From: Oscillospiraceae bacterium
GTDB lineage: Bacteria; Bacillota; Clostridia; Oscillospirales; Oscillospiraceae
Length of the DNA stretch: 5,390 nt
Direction of reading: 5' to 3'
NCBI GenBank assembly: GCA_020025655.1
Contig: JAHHRR010000074.1
Coordinates: forward strand, 1 to 5,390
Made by a program: the position numbers and the translations under genes. Below, piece after piece: positions 1 to 5,359 of this stretch. Numbering within the stretch: position 1 is the first letter of the stretch; each line of letters starts with the position of its first letter. The notes beneath the pieces were generated by a model. It saw only the letters and a program-made list of their open reading frames with translations, ran no database searches and was not told the origin of the DNA.

Positions 1-679
1 AAGTTAAATAAATTTCCTCTTCTCCCTTTTTATGTCCGGCAGAAGAAATCAGGAAGCAGAATAAGGCTATGAAAACCACAATGGAAATTCCGGCTGCAAT
101 CATAGCTGTATAGCGTAAATTGTAGACCTGCGTTGAGATCATTGCTGCACGATACATCCGGTCGTTTGCAACAAGCGGCAGCGCATATCCGTCAATACGG
201 AAGCTGTGAATATTTTCAAACTCCTTATTTTCTTTCATATTTCTCATAATTGAGAGATATGAGTTGTTGTCAAAAAGTCCCTCTCTGTAATCGGTGCCGT
301 CTTTATATTTTGCATGGATGTAGTAGAGGCTGGTTTTGCATATGGTTTCCTCGCCCTTATCCAGTCCCTCATGTACAAGCTTCTCTCTGCCCGAGGGCTG
401 CAATTCATACACATTATATCGGAAATTACTGTCCTGATTGGTTTCGTTGTCGTATTCATACCATATCTCATTAACATCATAGTTGTATTTTTTTTGAATT
501 TCACGGCGTACTTCCCTTTCAACGGTATCATTGTAATATTCCGTGAAACTCTTACTGTAAGCTCCCCTATCACCGGCATTAATAACAAGAGCGCCGGAGA
601 GCATTGCTGTAACACCCGTCACGCACAGCAGTATTATGGCAATGATTTTTGCGCCAAGGCTGCTTTTAAGCTTTTTCAT
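1..679 (-). CDS. Sensor histidine kinase, N-terminal part (partial at left edge)
   Basis: This reading frame starts at ATG 679-677 and stays open to the window edge, giving 226 codons. The start has an AAAGGGG ribosome binding site (694-688, 8-nt spacer) inside the end of the response-regulator gene, and lies 1 nt past that gene's stop. The visible part is the sensor half: a short basic N-terminus (MKKLKSS), a membrane segment at about residues 9-33, an extracytoplasmic domain at about 34-188 rich in Tyr and charged residues, and a second membrane segment at about 190-213. A cytoplasmic AGHKKGEEE stretch follows, of a kind I associate with clostridial VanS-like kinases. The HAMP, H-box and ATPase domains would lie to the left, outside the window. 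The kinase role is inferred from gene order and topology, since no catalytic motif is visible. The input signal is unknown; the sensor domain does not resemble a PAS or Cache fold by eye. Confidence 0.85.
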   Translation of the reverse strand, partial: MKKLKSSLGAKIIAIILLCVTGVTAMLSGALVINAGDRGAYSKSFTEYYNDTVEREVRREIQKKYNYDVNEIWYEYDNETNQDSNFRYNVYELQPSGREKLVHEGLDKGEETICKTSLYYIHAKYKDGTDYREGLFDNNSYLSIMRNMKENKEFENIHSFRIDGYALPLVANDRMYRAAMISTQVYNLRYTAMIAAGISIVVFIALFCFLISSAGHKKGEEEIYLT

Positions 680-680
680 C

Positions 681-1373
681 TCATTTTCCCCTTTCGATTT
701 TGTAGCCCTGTCCCCAGACGGCTTTTATATATCTGGGGTCGGCCGGATTGATTTCAAGTTTTTCTCTCAGATGCCGAACATGAACCGCAACAGCGCTGTC
801 CGAGCCGTAGGGTTCCTCTTTCCATACCCTTCTGTAAATCTCTGCGGGAGAAAATACCTCTCCGGGATGCTGCATCAGGAATTTCAAAATTTCATATTCT
901 CTGGGAGTAAGGTTGACTCTTTCTCCGTCGAGGCTGACTTCTTTTGCTATATCGTCAAGCTCGATACCGCCGATCTGAACGCTGCTTTCCTTCTGCCGCC
1001 CGCCGCCAAGAAGCATATAGCGCCGCAGCTGTGACCGGACTCTGGCCTGAAGCTCAACTGGATTAAAGGGCTTTGTCACATAGTCGTCGGCGCCTACATT
1101 CAGACCCAGAATTTTATCTGTATCCTCGCCCTTTGCCGTAAGCAGAATTACGGGAACATTGCTTTCTTCCCTTATTTTCACCATAGCGCTGATACCGTCC
1201 ATTTCCGGCATCATTATATCCATAAGCACCAGATGAATCTCATTTTTTCTTAAAGCCTCCACCGCCTGTCTGCCGTTATATGTGCAGAAGGTGTTGTATC
1301 CGTCGGATTCAAGATATATTTTAAGTGCCGATACTATATCGGGATCATCATCACAAATTAAGACGTTGTACAC
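681..1373 (-). CDS. OmpR/VanR-like DNA-binding response regulator
   Basis: This is a two-domain transcription factor that acts in the cytoplasm and is phosphorylated by its partner kinase. Numbering from the longer possible start (GTG at 1382), the receiver domain spans about residues 5-120: acidic pocket D11-D12, phosphoacceptor D55 in LVLMDIMMP, switch T82 and K104 in TKPF. The OmpR/PhoB winged-helix domain spans about 135-231, with LTPREYEIL, the recognition-helix region AVAVHVRHLREKLE, and the wing ending VWGQGYKIE. I prefer the GTG at 1373-1371, giving 230 residues beginning MYNVLICDDDPD. A GAGGTGA Shine-Dalgarno sequence lies at the right distance before it, whereas the GTG at 1382 is itself part of that sequence. 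It is the first gene of the pair, with the kinase 1 nt downstream. The family is VanR-like, but no vanH/A/X genes are present, so resistance should not be assumed; the regulon is unknown. Confidence 0.95.
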   Translation of the reverse strand: MYNVLICDDDPDIVSALKIYLESDGYNTFCTYNGRQAVEALRKNEIHLVLMDIMMPEMDGISAMVKIREESNVPVILLTAKGEDTDKILGLNVGADDYVTKPFNPVELQARVRSQLRRYMLLGGGRQKESSVQIGGIELDDIAKEVSLDGERVNLTPREYEILKFLMQHPGEVFSPAEIYRRVWKEEPYGSDSAVAVHVRHLREKLEINPADPRYIKAVWGQGYKIERGK

Positions 1374-1378
1374 TCTCT

Positions 1379-1385
1379 TCACCTC
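1379..1385 (-). promoter_or_regulatory. Ribosome binding site that sets the response-regulator start
   Basis: GAGGTGA (minus strand, 1385-1379) matches seven consecutive bases of the anti-SD complement AGGAGGTGATC. Its GG lies 8 nt before the GTG at 1373, which is near-ideal spacing. The upstream in-frame GTG (1382-1380) falls inside the motif and has no other SD, so it is probably not the start. Confidence 0.75.
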
Positions 1386-1386
1386 G

Positions 1387-1449
1387 TTAAGTATTATATA
1401 AAAAAATTGTTTAAGATAAAAGGATGTAATTTCTTAAGTTTTATTTAAG
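1387..1449 (-). repeat. Four CTTAA boxes, candidate response-regulator operators
   Basis: The minus strand carries CTTAA at 1449-1445, 1438-1434, 1415-1411 and 1391-1387. The spacings are 11, 23 and 24 bases, roughly one, two and two helical turns. The first and third boxes share the longer ATCTTAAA. The 11-bp pair is centred around -55 relative to the predicted start site, where tandem OmpR-type sites usually activate. Autoregulation is inferred; the region is A+T rich, so some copies may be chance. Confidence 0.45.
1393..1421 (-). promoter_or_regulatory. Promoter of the response regulator/kinase operon
   Basis: A perfect TATAAT -10 lies on the minus strand at 1398-1393. The -35 region is poor: TTTATC at a 16-nt spacer or TTTTAT at 17. 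Transcription would begin near 1386, leaving a leader of only about 13 nt that starts at the Shine-Dalgarno sequence. A perfect -10 with a weak -35, and CTTAA boxes just upstream, is the arrangement expected of an activator-dependent promoter. The sequences are seen directly; the activator dependence is inferred. Confidence 0.6.
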
Positions 1450-1500
1450 ATTGTACGCTGCTGTTTTGTATAATAACATATTCCTCCGATATAAGACGAT

Positions 1501-1534
1501 AAAAAATCCCGAAGCCGTACAGCTTCGGGATTTT
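1501..1534 (-). terminator. Intrinsic terminator after lepA (symmetric hairpin)
   Basis: AAAATCCCGAAGC (1503-1515) pairs with GCTTCGGGATTTT (1522-1534) around a 6-nt loop, a 13-bp stem. On the minus strand it ends in six T residues (1506-1501), starts 3 nt past the lepA stop codon, and separates lepA from the two-component operon. A T-rich run on the plus side (1531-1540) means it could also stop plus-strand transcription. Confidence 0.9.
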
Positions 1535-1537
1535 ATT

Positions 1538-3343
1538 TTATTCATCAAGTTTAAGGACTGCAAGGAATGCCTCTGAGGGAATCTGAACAGTTCCCAGCTG
1601 ACGCATCTTCTTTTTACCTTCCTTCTGCTTTTCAAGCAGCTTCTTTTTACGGGAAATATCACCGCCGTAGCACTTGGCAAGAACGTCCTTGCGCATAGCC
1701 TTGACTGTCTCACGGGCAATAACCTTTCCGCCGATAGCCGCCTGAATAGGCACTTCAAAGAGCTGTCTGGGAATATTCTCCTTGAGCTTTTCGCAGAGCT
1801 TTCTTGCTCTGGGATAAGCTTTTTCTCTGTGGGCAATAAGGCTCAGTGCATCTACCTGATCTCCGTTTATAAGAAGGTCAACCTTAACAAGGTCGGAAGC
1901 CTTATAGTCGGAAATTTCAAAGTCCAGAGATGCATAGCCCTTTGTGCGGGCTTTCAGGGTATCGAAGAAGTCGTAAACTATTTCGTTAAGGGGCATCTCA
2001 TAATGCATTTCTACAAGAGAGCTGTCAAGATACTGCATACCCTGATAGATTCCACGTCTGTCCTGGCAGAGAGGCATAATATTTCCGACGTAATCATTGG
2101 GGGTAATAATAGAAGCCTTTACAAAAGGTTCGTAAGCCTCGGCAATGGATGCAACATCAGGATAGTTGTGAGGATTGTCAACCATAACCTCCTTGCCGTC
2201 GGTCTTTAAGACCTTGTAGATAACAGAGGGCAGAGTAGTAACAAGTTCAAGGTCGAATTCTCTTTCAAGTCTTTCCTGTATAACCTCCATATGGAGCATA
2301 CCGAGGAATCCGCAGCGGAAACCGAAGCCCAGAGCAGCTGAGCTTTCAGGCTCATATGAGAGGGAGGCGTCGTTGAGCTTGAGCTTTTCAAGTGCGTCAC
2401 GTAAATCGGGGTACTTGGAACCATCCTCGGTGTAAATACCGCAGTAAACCATAGGTCTTGCGGGACGGTAGCCGGGAAGGGCCTTGTCGGCAGGGCGTGC
2501 AGCCTCAGTAACAGTATCACCCACCTGAGTATCAGCAACATTTTTTATACTTGCTGTAAAATATCCGACATCGCCTGCTGAAAGCTCGTCGCAGGGTTCA
2601 AGACCTATCGGGCGCAGATGACCTACCTCAAGCACTTTGTATTTTGCATCGGTAGCCATAAGCTTTATCTCGGTGTCTTTTCTGATTTTACCGTCAACCA
2701 CTCGCATAAATACGATTACGCCACGGTAGTTATCATACTGGCTGTCGAAGATAAGGGCTTTAAGGGGTGCATCGGGGTCACCGGTAGGTGCGGGGACATT
2801 TTTAACCACATCCTCCAGAACCGCCTGTATATTGATACCGGTTTTAGCGCTGATTTCGGGTGCATCCATGGCGGGAATACCGATAATCTCCTCTATCTCC
2901 TCCTTGACTCTGTGCGGGTCGGCGGCAGGGAGATCTATTTTATTAACAACCGGCAGAATTTCGAGGTCATTATCAAGTGCAAGATAGGTATTGGAAAGGG
3001 TCTGAGCTTCAACGCCCTGAGAAGCATCTACTACCAGCACAGCGCCCTCGCAGGCAGCAAGGGAACGGCTTACTTCGTAGTTAAAGTCAACATGACCGGG
3101 GGTATCTATAAGGTTAAGGGTATATTTTTCGCCGTCTTCGGCTTTATACTCAAGTCCCACAGCTCTGGCCTTAATGGTAATTCCGCGTTCTTTTTCAAGT
3201 TCCATATTATCCAGAATCTGATCGGACATAATACGCTGTTCCACCGCACCGCACATTTCAATAAGGCGGTCTGAGAGGGTGGACTTACCATGGTCGATAT
3301 GGGCAATAATTGAAAAATTTCGAATATGTTTCTGATCTGTCAT
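1538..3343 (-). CDS. lepA: Elongation factor 4 (ribosome-associated GTPase LepA)
   Basis: EF4 is an EF-G-like translational GTPase that binds the ribosome; back-translocation and 30S-biogenesis roles have been reported. The full-length protein is 601 residues (E. coli about 599). G-motifs: G1 AHIDHGKST at 14-22, G2 RGITI at 53-57, G3 DTPGH at 80-84 with the catalytic-type H84, G4 NKID at 134-137, G5 SAK at 165-167. An EF-G domain II-like barrel follows (about 190-285), then domain III with GFRCGFLGMLHMEV (341-354), a domain V-like region (about 400-480), and the LepA-specific C-terminal domain with the basic GGDISRKKKLLEKQKEGKKK (560-579). There is no sign of truncation. The ATG at 3343 has GGAG with a 7-nt spacer and overlaps the upstream regulator's stop as ATGA, so the two are probably translationally coupled. 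It ends at the terminator centred near 1518. Confidence 0.99.
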   Translation of the reverse strand: MTDQKHIRNFSIIAHIDHGKSTLSDRLIEMCGAVEQRIMSDQILDNMELEKERGITIKARAVGLEYKAEDGEKYTLNLIDTPGHVDFNYEVSRSLAACEGAVLVVDASQGVEAQTLSNTYLALDNDLEILPVVNKIDLPAADPHRVKEEIEEIIGIPAMDAPEISAKTGINIQAVLEDVVKNVPAPTGDPDAPLKALIFDSQYDNYRGVIVFMRVVDGKIRKDTEIKLMATDAKYKVLEVGHLRPIGLEPCDELSAGDVGYFTASIKNVADTQVGDTVTEAARPADKALPGYRPARPMVYCGIYTEDGSKYPDLRDALEKLKLNDASLSYEPESSAALGFGFRCGFLGMLHMEVIQERLEREFDLELVTTLPSVIYKVLKTDGKEVMVDNPHNYPDVASIAEAYEPFVKASIITPNDYVGNIMPLCQDRRGIYQGMQYLDSSLVEMHYEMPLNEIVYDFFDTLKARTKGYASLDFEISDYKASDLVKVDLLINGDQVDALSLIAHREKAYPRARKLCEKLKENIPRQLFEVPIQAAIGGKVIARETVKAMRKDVLAKCYGGDISRKKKLLEKQKEGKKKMRQLGTVQIPSEAFLAVLKLDE

Positions 3344-3654
3344 TTTGTCACTCCGTTATTTTGGTCAAGTACCACTTCCGCTCTGTCAAGAACATTGCGT
3401 ATCTGGCCTATAAAAGCTTTTGCAGCTCCTATTTTCTCGCCTGACGGTTCGTCAGAACGACACAGCATATAGTCTGCTGACACACCGTAATAGTCACAGG
3501 CTCTGCATACAAAATTAAGTCCCGGCTCTCTTGCACCGTTTTCATAATGGCTCAAAAGTGCCTGACTTATTCCCAGTTCCGAGGCTGCCCGCCTCTGGCT
3601 GATATTTCTCTCACGCCGCAGCGCTGAAAGAGTCTCCGGAAAATTTCTGTCCAT
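3340..3654 (-). CDS. Small XRE/Cro-type helix-turn-helix transcriptional regulator
   Basis: A 104-residue cytoplasmic DNA-binding protein. The N-terminal HTH_3 domain (about residues 6-65) contains LRRERNISQRRAASELGIS, with helix 2 near Q20-L27 and recognition helix near S30-Y37 (SQALLSHYENG). It continues with the family-typical YYGVSADYMLCRSDE. The C-terminal tail (about 74-97) looks like an amphipathic helix and may dimerise; no sensor or peptidase domain is present. The ATG at 3654 is chosen because GGAG lies 6 nt before it. A longer frame back to an ATG at 3729 would place the -35 and -10 of the gene's own promoter inside the coding sequence. It is first in a unit with lepA, overlapping it by 4 nt, and divergent from pta. 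A 16-bp palindrome over its promoter suggests autorepression. The target genes are otherwise unknown, and I know no gene name for it. Confidence 0.9.
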   Translation of the reverse strand: MDRNFPETLSALRRERNISQRRAASELGISQALLSHYENGAREPGLNFVCRACDYYGVSADYMLCRSDEPSGEKIGAAKAFIGQIRNVLDRAEVVLDQNNGVTK

Positions 3655-3660
3655 ATATCT

Positions 3661-3664
3661 CTCC
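3661..3664 (-). promoter_or_regulatory. Ribosome binding site that sets the XRE regulator start
   Basis: GGAG on the minus strand, 6 nt before the ATG at 3654. It lies within the predicted leader of the TTTACA/TATAAT promoter, while the alternative ATG at 3729 is upstream of that promoter. Together these fix the start at 3654. Confidence 0.75.
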
Positions 3665-3675
3665 AAAAATTTTTG
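3664..3675. repeat. 12-bp palindrome in the XRE-lepA leader
   Basis: CAAAAATTTTTG is a perfect palindrome lying between the predicted transcription start (about 3681) and the ribosome binding site of the XRE gene, touching the latter. It could be a secondary regulator site. It is equally consistent with A+T-rich leader sequence. Confidence 0.35.
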
Positions 3676-3687
3676 ATAACAGGGTGT

Positions 3688-3716
3688 ATTATAGCTGTCG
3701 GATGCACTTTTGTAAA
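3688..3716 (-). promoter_or_regulatory. Sigma-A-type promoter of the XRE regulator-lepA unit
   Basis: On the minus strand, -35 TTTACA (3716-3711) and a perfect -10 TATAAT (3693-3688) are separated by exactly 17 nt. This predicts a start near 3681 and a leader of about 27 nt. It is the best promoter match in the window. Its -35 lies inside the palindrome at 3708-3723. Confidence 0.85.
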
Positions 3717-3723
3717 TACAAAA
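3708..3723. promoter_or_regulatory. Candidate operator: 16-bp perfect palindrome over the XRE promoter -35
   Basis: TTTTGTAAATACAAAA has two perfect 7-base arms around a central AA and completely covers the -35 hexamer of the XRE-lepA promoter. Short ACAA/TTGT-type symmetric sites are typical of 434/Xre-like repressors, and the adjacent gene encodes a protein of that fold. The symmetry is seen directly; binding by this regulator is inferred. Confidence 0.55.
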
Positions 3724-3735
3724 TGTCATAACTTC

Positions 3736-3764
3736 TTGAAAAATTTCACTGCAAGTGGTAAAGT
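3736..3764 (+). promoter_or_regulatory. Promoter of pta
   Basis: TTGAAA (3736-3741) and TAAAGT (3759-3764) are 17 nt apart, with a TG at 3756-3757 forming an extended -10. The predicted start is near 3771, giving a leader of about 38 nt that carries GGAGG (3795-3799). The -35 overlaps a short palindrome (3737-3748) and lies only 19 bp from the -35 of the divergent XRE promoter. Confidence 0.6.
3737..3748. repeat. 12-bp inverted repeat overlapping the pta -35
   Basis: TGAAAAATTTCA has 5-base arms around a central AA, the same centre as the 16-bp palindrome 27 bp away, but different arm sequences. It could be an operator for a different or the same regulator. Being short and A+T-rich, it may be chance. 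Confidence 0.3.
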
Positions 3765-3808
3765 GTATATGTTAATCATAAAACCAATTATTTTGGAGGT
3801 ATTTTTAT

Positions 3809-4810
3809 ATGTTTGAGAATCTTGTTGAAGTCCTCAAAGCAAATCACCGTAAAATAGTCTTCCCTGAGGGCCAGGACGCCCGTATTCTGGAAGCTGCAGC
3901 CAGACTGAAAAAGGATGGCTTCCTCACTCCTATTCTGGTAGGTAATGTAGATGCCGTCAAGGCAGAAGCTGCTAAGGGCAACTTTGACATCGAAGGTCTG
4001 GAGATTCTTGATCCTGCCACCTCCGACAAAATGGATGAGATGGTCGAAAAGATGGTTGAGCTCCGCAAGGGCAAAATGACTGCTGACGAGTGCCGCAGCG
4101 CTCTCATGGCCAGCAACTACTTCGGCACCATGCTCGTCAAGCTCGGCTATGCTGATGCTCTTCTGGGCGGCGCAACCTACACCACCGCTGATACTGTTCG
4201 TCCCGCACTTCAGCTCATCAAGACCAAGCCCGGTGCAAACCTTGTTTCCTCCTGCTTCGTTATGGTCAATGCAGAAGGCAAGATGCTGGTAATGGGCGAC
4301 TGCGCTATTAACATTTCCTATGAGGACAAGCTGGATAAAGACGGTAATGTTAAGCTTTCCGCAGCAGCTCAGCTTGCTGAAACTGCTATCGGCACTGCAA
4401 ACACCGCAAAGATCTTCGGTCTTGATCCTAAAGTTGCAATGCTTTCCTACTCCACCAAGGGTTCCGGCAAGGGCGCAGGTGTTGACCTTGTCAGAAACGC
4501 AACTGAGATTGCAAAGCAGATGGCTCCCGATCTGGCAATCGACGGTGAGATGCAGTTTGATGCAGCTGTCTCCCCTGTTGTCGGTCAGAAGAAGTTCCCC
4601 GGCAGCAAGGTTGCAGGCTATGCAAACACCTTTATCTTCCCCGAAATTCAGTCCGGTAACATCGGCTACAAAATTGCTCAGCGTCTGGGCGGTTATGCTG
4701 CATACGGTCCTGTTCTGCAGGGTCTGAATGCTCCTATCAACGACCTGAGCCGTGGCTGCGACGCAGAGGAAGTTTACCAGATGGCTATCATCACCGCAGC
4801 TCTTGCATAA
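3809..4810 (+). CDS. pta: Phosphate acetyltransferase
   Basis: Pta (EC 2.3.1.8) catalyses acetyl-CoA + phosphate <-> acetyl phosphate + CoA in the cytosol. With acetate kinase it gives ATP by substrate-level phosphorylation in fermentation. The protein is 333 residues, the length of the short, single-domain Pta class, with no N-terminal DRTGG/regulatory extension. Family motifs: KIVFPEGQDARILEAA (15-30), LLGGATYTTADTVRPALQ (118-135), MLSYSTKGSGKG (211-222), DGEMQFDAA (245-253), NTFIFPEIQSGNIGYK (273-288) and PINDLSRGC (309-317). The S314-R315 pair corresponds to the catalytic Ser-Arg region of Methanosarcina Pta. The ATG at 3809 has GGAGG with a 9-nt spacer. Codons ending in C are frequent, fitting high expression. 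It has its own promoter and terminator, so it is probably monocistronic; ackA, often adjacent, is absent. Related phosphate butyryltransferases are less likely given the match over the whole length. Confidence 0.97.
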   Translation: MFENLVEVLKANHRKIVFPEGQDARILEAAARLKKDGFLTPILVGNVDAVKAEAAKGNFDIEGLEILDPATSDKMDEMVEKMVELRKGKMTADECRSALMASNYFGTMLVKLGYADALLGGATYTTADTVRPALQLIKTKPGANLVSSCFVMVNAEGKMLVMGDCAINISYEDKLDKDGNVKLSAAAQLAETAIGTANTAKIFGLDPKVAMLSYSTKGSGKGAGVDLVRNATEIAKQMAPDLAIDGEMQFDAAVSPVVGQKKFPGSKVAGYANTFIFPEIQSGNIGYKIAQRLGGYAAYGPVLQGLNAPINDLSRGCDAEEVYQMAIITAALA

Positions 4811-4831
4811 TTAACTACATATAATCGACTT

Positions 4832-4862
4832 AGCCGCCCCGGCGTGCCGGGGCGGCTTTTTT
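4832..4862 (+). terminator. Intrinsic terminator after pta
   Basis: AGCCGCCCCGG (4832-4842) pairs perfectly with CCGGGGCGGCT (4847-4857) around a CGTG loop, followed by a run of T residues to 4862. It is a very stable 11-bp G+C-rich stem 21 nt past the pta stop. It ends only 3 nt before the tadA Shine-Dalgarno sequence, so it also forms, or lies at, the 5' end of the tadA leader. Confidence 0.93.
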
Positions 4863-4876
4863 AATAAGGAGAAATC

Positions 4877-5320
4877 ATGCAGGAAAAATATATGCGTGAG
4901 GCATTAGAGCTTGCAAAGCAGGCCGCTGGGCACGGGGATGTACCGGTTGGCTGTGTCATTGTAAATAAGGACGGCGAGATTATAGGCAGAGGCCGGAACC
5001 GTCGTGAGGAATGTTCAGATGCAACTGCTCACGCAGAGATTGAAGCCATAAGGGAAGCATCAAAGCTTCTCGGTGACTGGCGTCTCTCTGAATGTACCAT
5101 GTATGTGACACTTGAGCCTTGTCCGATGTGTACAGGTGCCATTATAAACTCCCGAATTCCCACGCTTGTGTTCGGCGCCCGTGAAGCGAACTCCGGCTCC
5201 TGCGGCAGTGTAATAGATTTATTCTATGAAAACTACGGTCACAGGCCTAAGGTATACAGCGGCGTTTTAAAGGATGAGTGTGCCTCGGTTTTAAGAGAAT
5301 TTTTTAAGAATAAAAGATAA
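4877..5320 (+). CDS. tadA: tRNA-specific adenosine deaminase (adenosine-34 to inosine)
   Basis: TadA (EC 3.5.4.33) deaminates the wobble adenosine of tRNA-Arg(ACG) to inosine so that one tRNA reads CGU, CGC and CGA; it acts as a homodimer in the cytosol. The 147-residue protein is normal for the family. It has the cytidine-deaminase-fold zinc site: H52 and proton-shuttling E54 in HAE, C82 and C85 in PCPMC. Supporting family features are DVPVGCVIV (21-29), the NRREE loop (41-45), MYVTLEPCPMCTGAI (75-89), and FGAREANSGSCGS (99-111). The ATG at 4877 has AAGGAG with a 5-nt spacer; a later in-frame ATG (codon 6) lacks such a site. It follows pta on the same strand but beyond a strong terminator, so its promoter is unclear. 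A guanine or cytosine deaminase is less likely, given the TadA-like length and motif context. Confidence 0.95.
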   Translation: MQEKYMREALELAKQAAGHGDVPVGCVIVNKDGEIIGRGRNRREECSDATAHAEIEAIREASKLLGDWRLSECTMYVTLEPCPMCTGAIINSRIPTLVFGAREANSGSCGSVIDLFYENYGHRPKVYSGVLKDECASVLREFFKNKR

Positions 5321-5347
5321 ACCCGGAAGCAGATGCTTCCGGGTTTT
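5319..5347 (+). terminator. Intrinsic terminator after tadA, probably bidirectional
   Basis: AAACCCGGAAGC (5319-5330) pairs with GCTTCCGGGTTT (5335-5346) around an AGAT loop, and the stem begins inside the tadA stop codon. T-rich sequence follows on the plus strand (TTTTATTATTT), and the minus-strand exit is also T-rich. It can therefore serve both tadA and the presumed convergent gene from the right. Confidence 0.9.
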
Positions 5348-5359
5348 ATTATTTAAGAT

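Noticed and set aside
244..1034. Open frames on the plus strand, and one further minus frame, across the kinase and response-regulator genes
   Set aside because: They lie opposite or out of frame with well-supported genes, have compositions unlike real proteins, and lack good ribosome binding sites.
1..1373. Vancomycin-resistance regulatory pair vanR/vanS
   Set aside because: The regulator is VanR-like in its DNA-binding domain, but that subfamily is large in Clostridia. No vanH, vanA/B or vanX is present, and the sensor domain is larger than the short loop of classic VanS.
1441..1479. Minus-strand mini-ORF MLLYKTAAYNLK preceded by CGGAGG
   Set aside because: A leader peptide was considered, but the spacer is only 3 nt, no promoter precedes it downstream of the lepA terminator, and there is no attenuator hairpin before the response-regulator gene.
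2618..3274. A 218-codon plus-strand frame opposite lepA
   Set aside because: It is entirely antisense to the highly conserved GTPase-domain coding sequence. The long frame follows from lepA's codon bias; I see no promoter or ribosome binding site for it.
3844..4727. Frames of 90 and 135 codons overlapping pta
   Set aside because: They are out of frame or antisense to pta, whose motifs are continuous through the whole region; low-complexity Ser/Leu-rich translations are typical of shadow frames.
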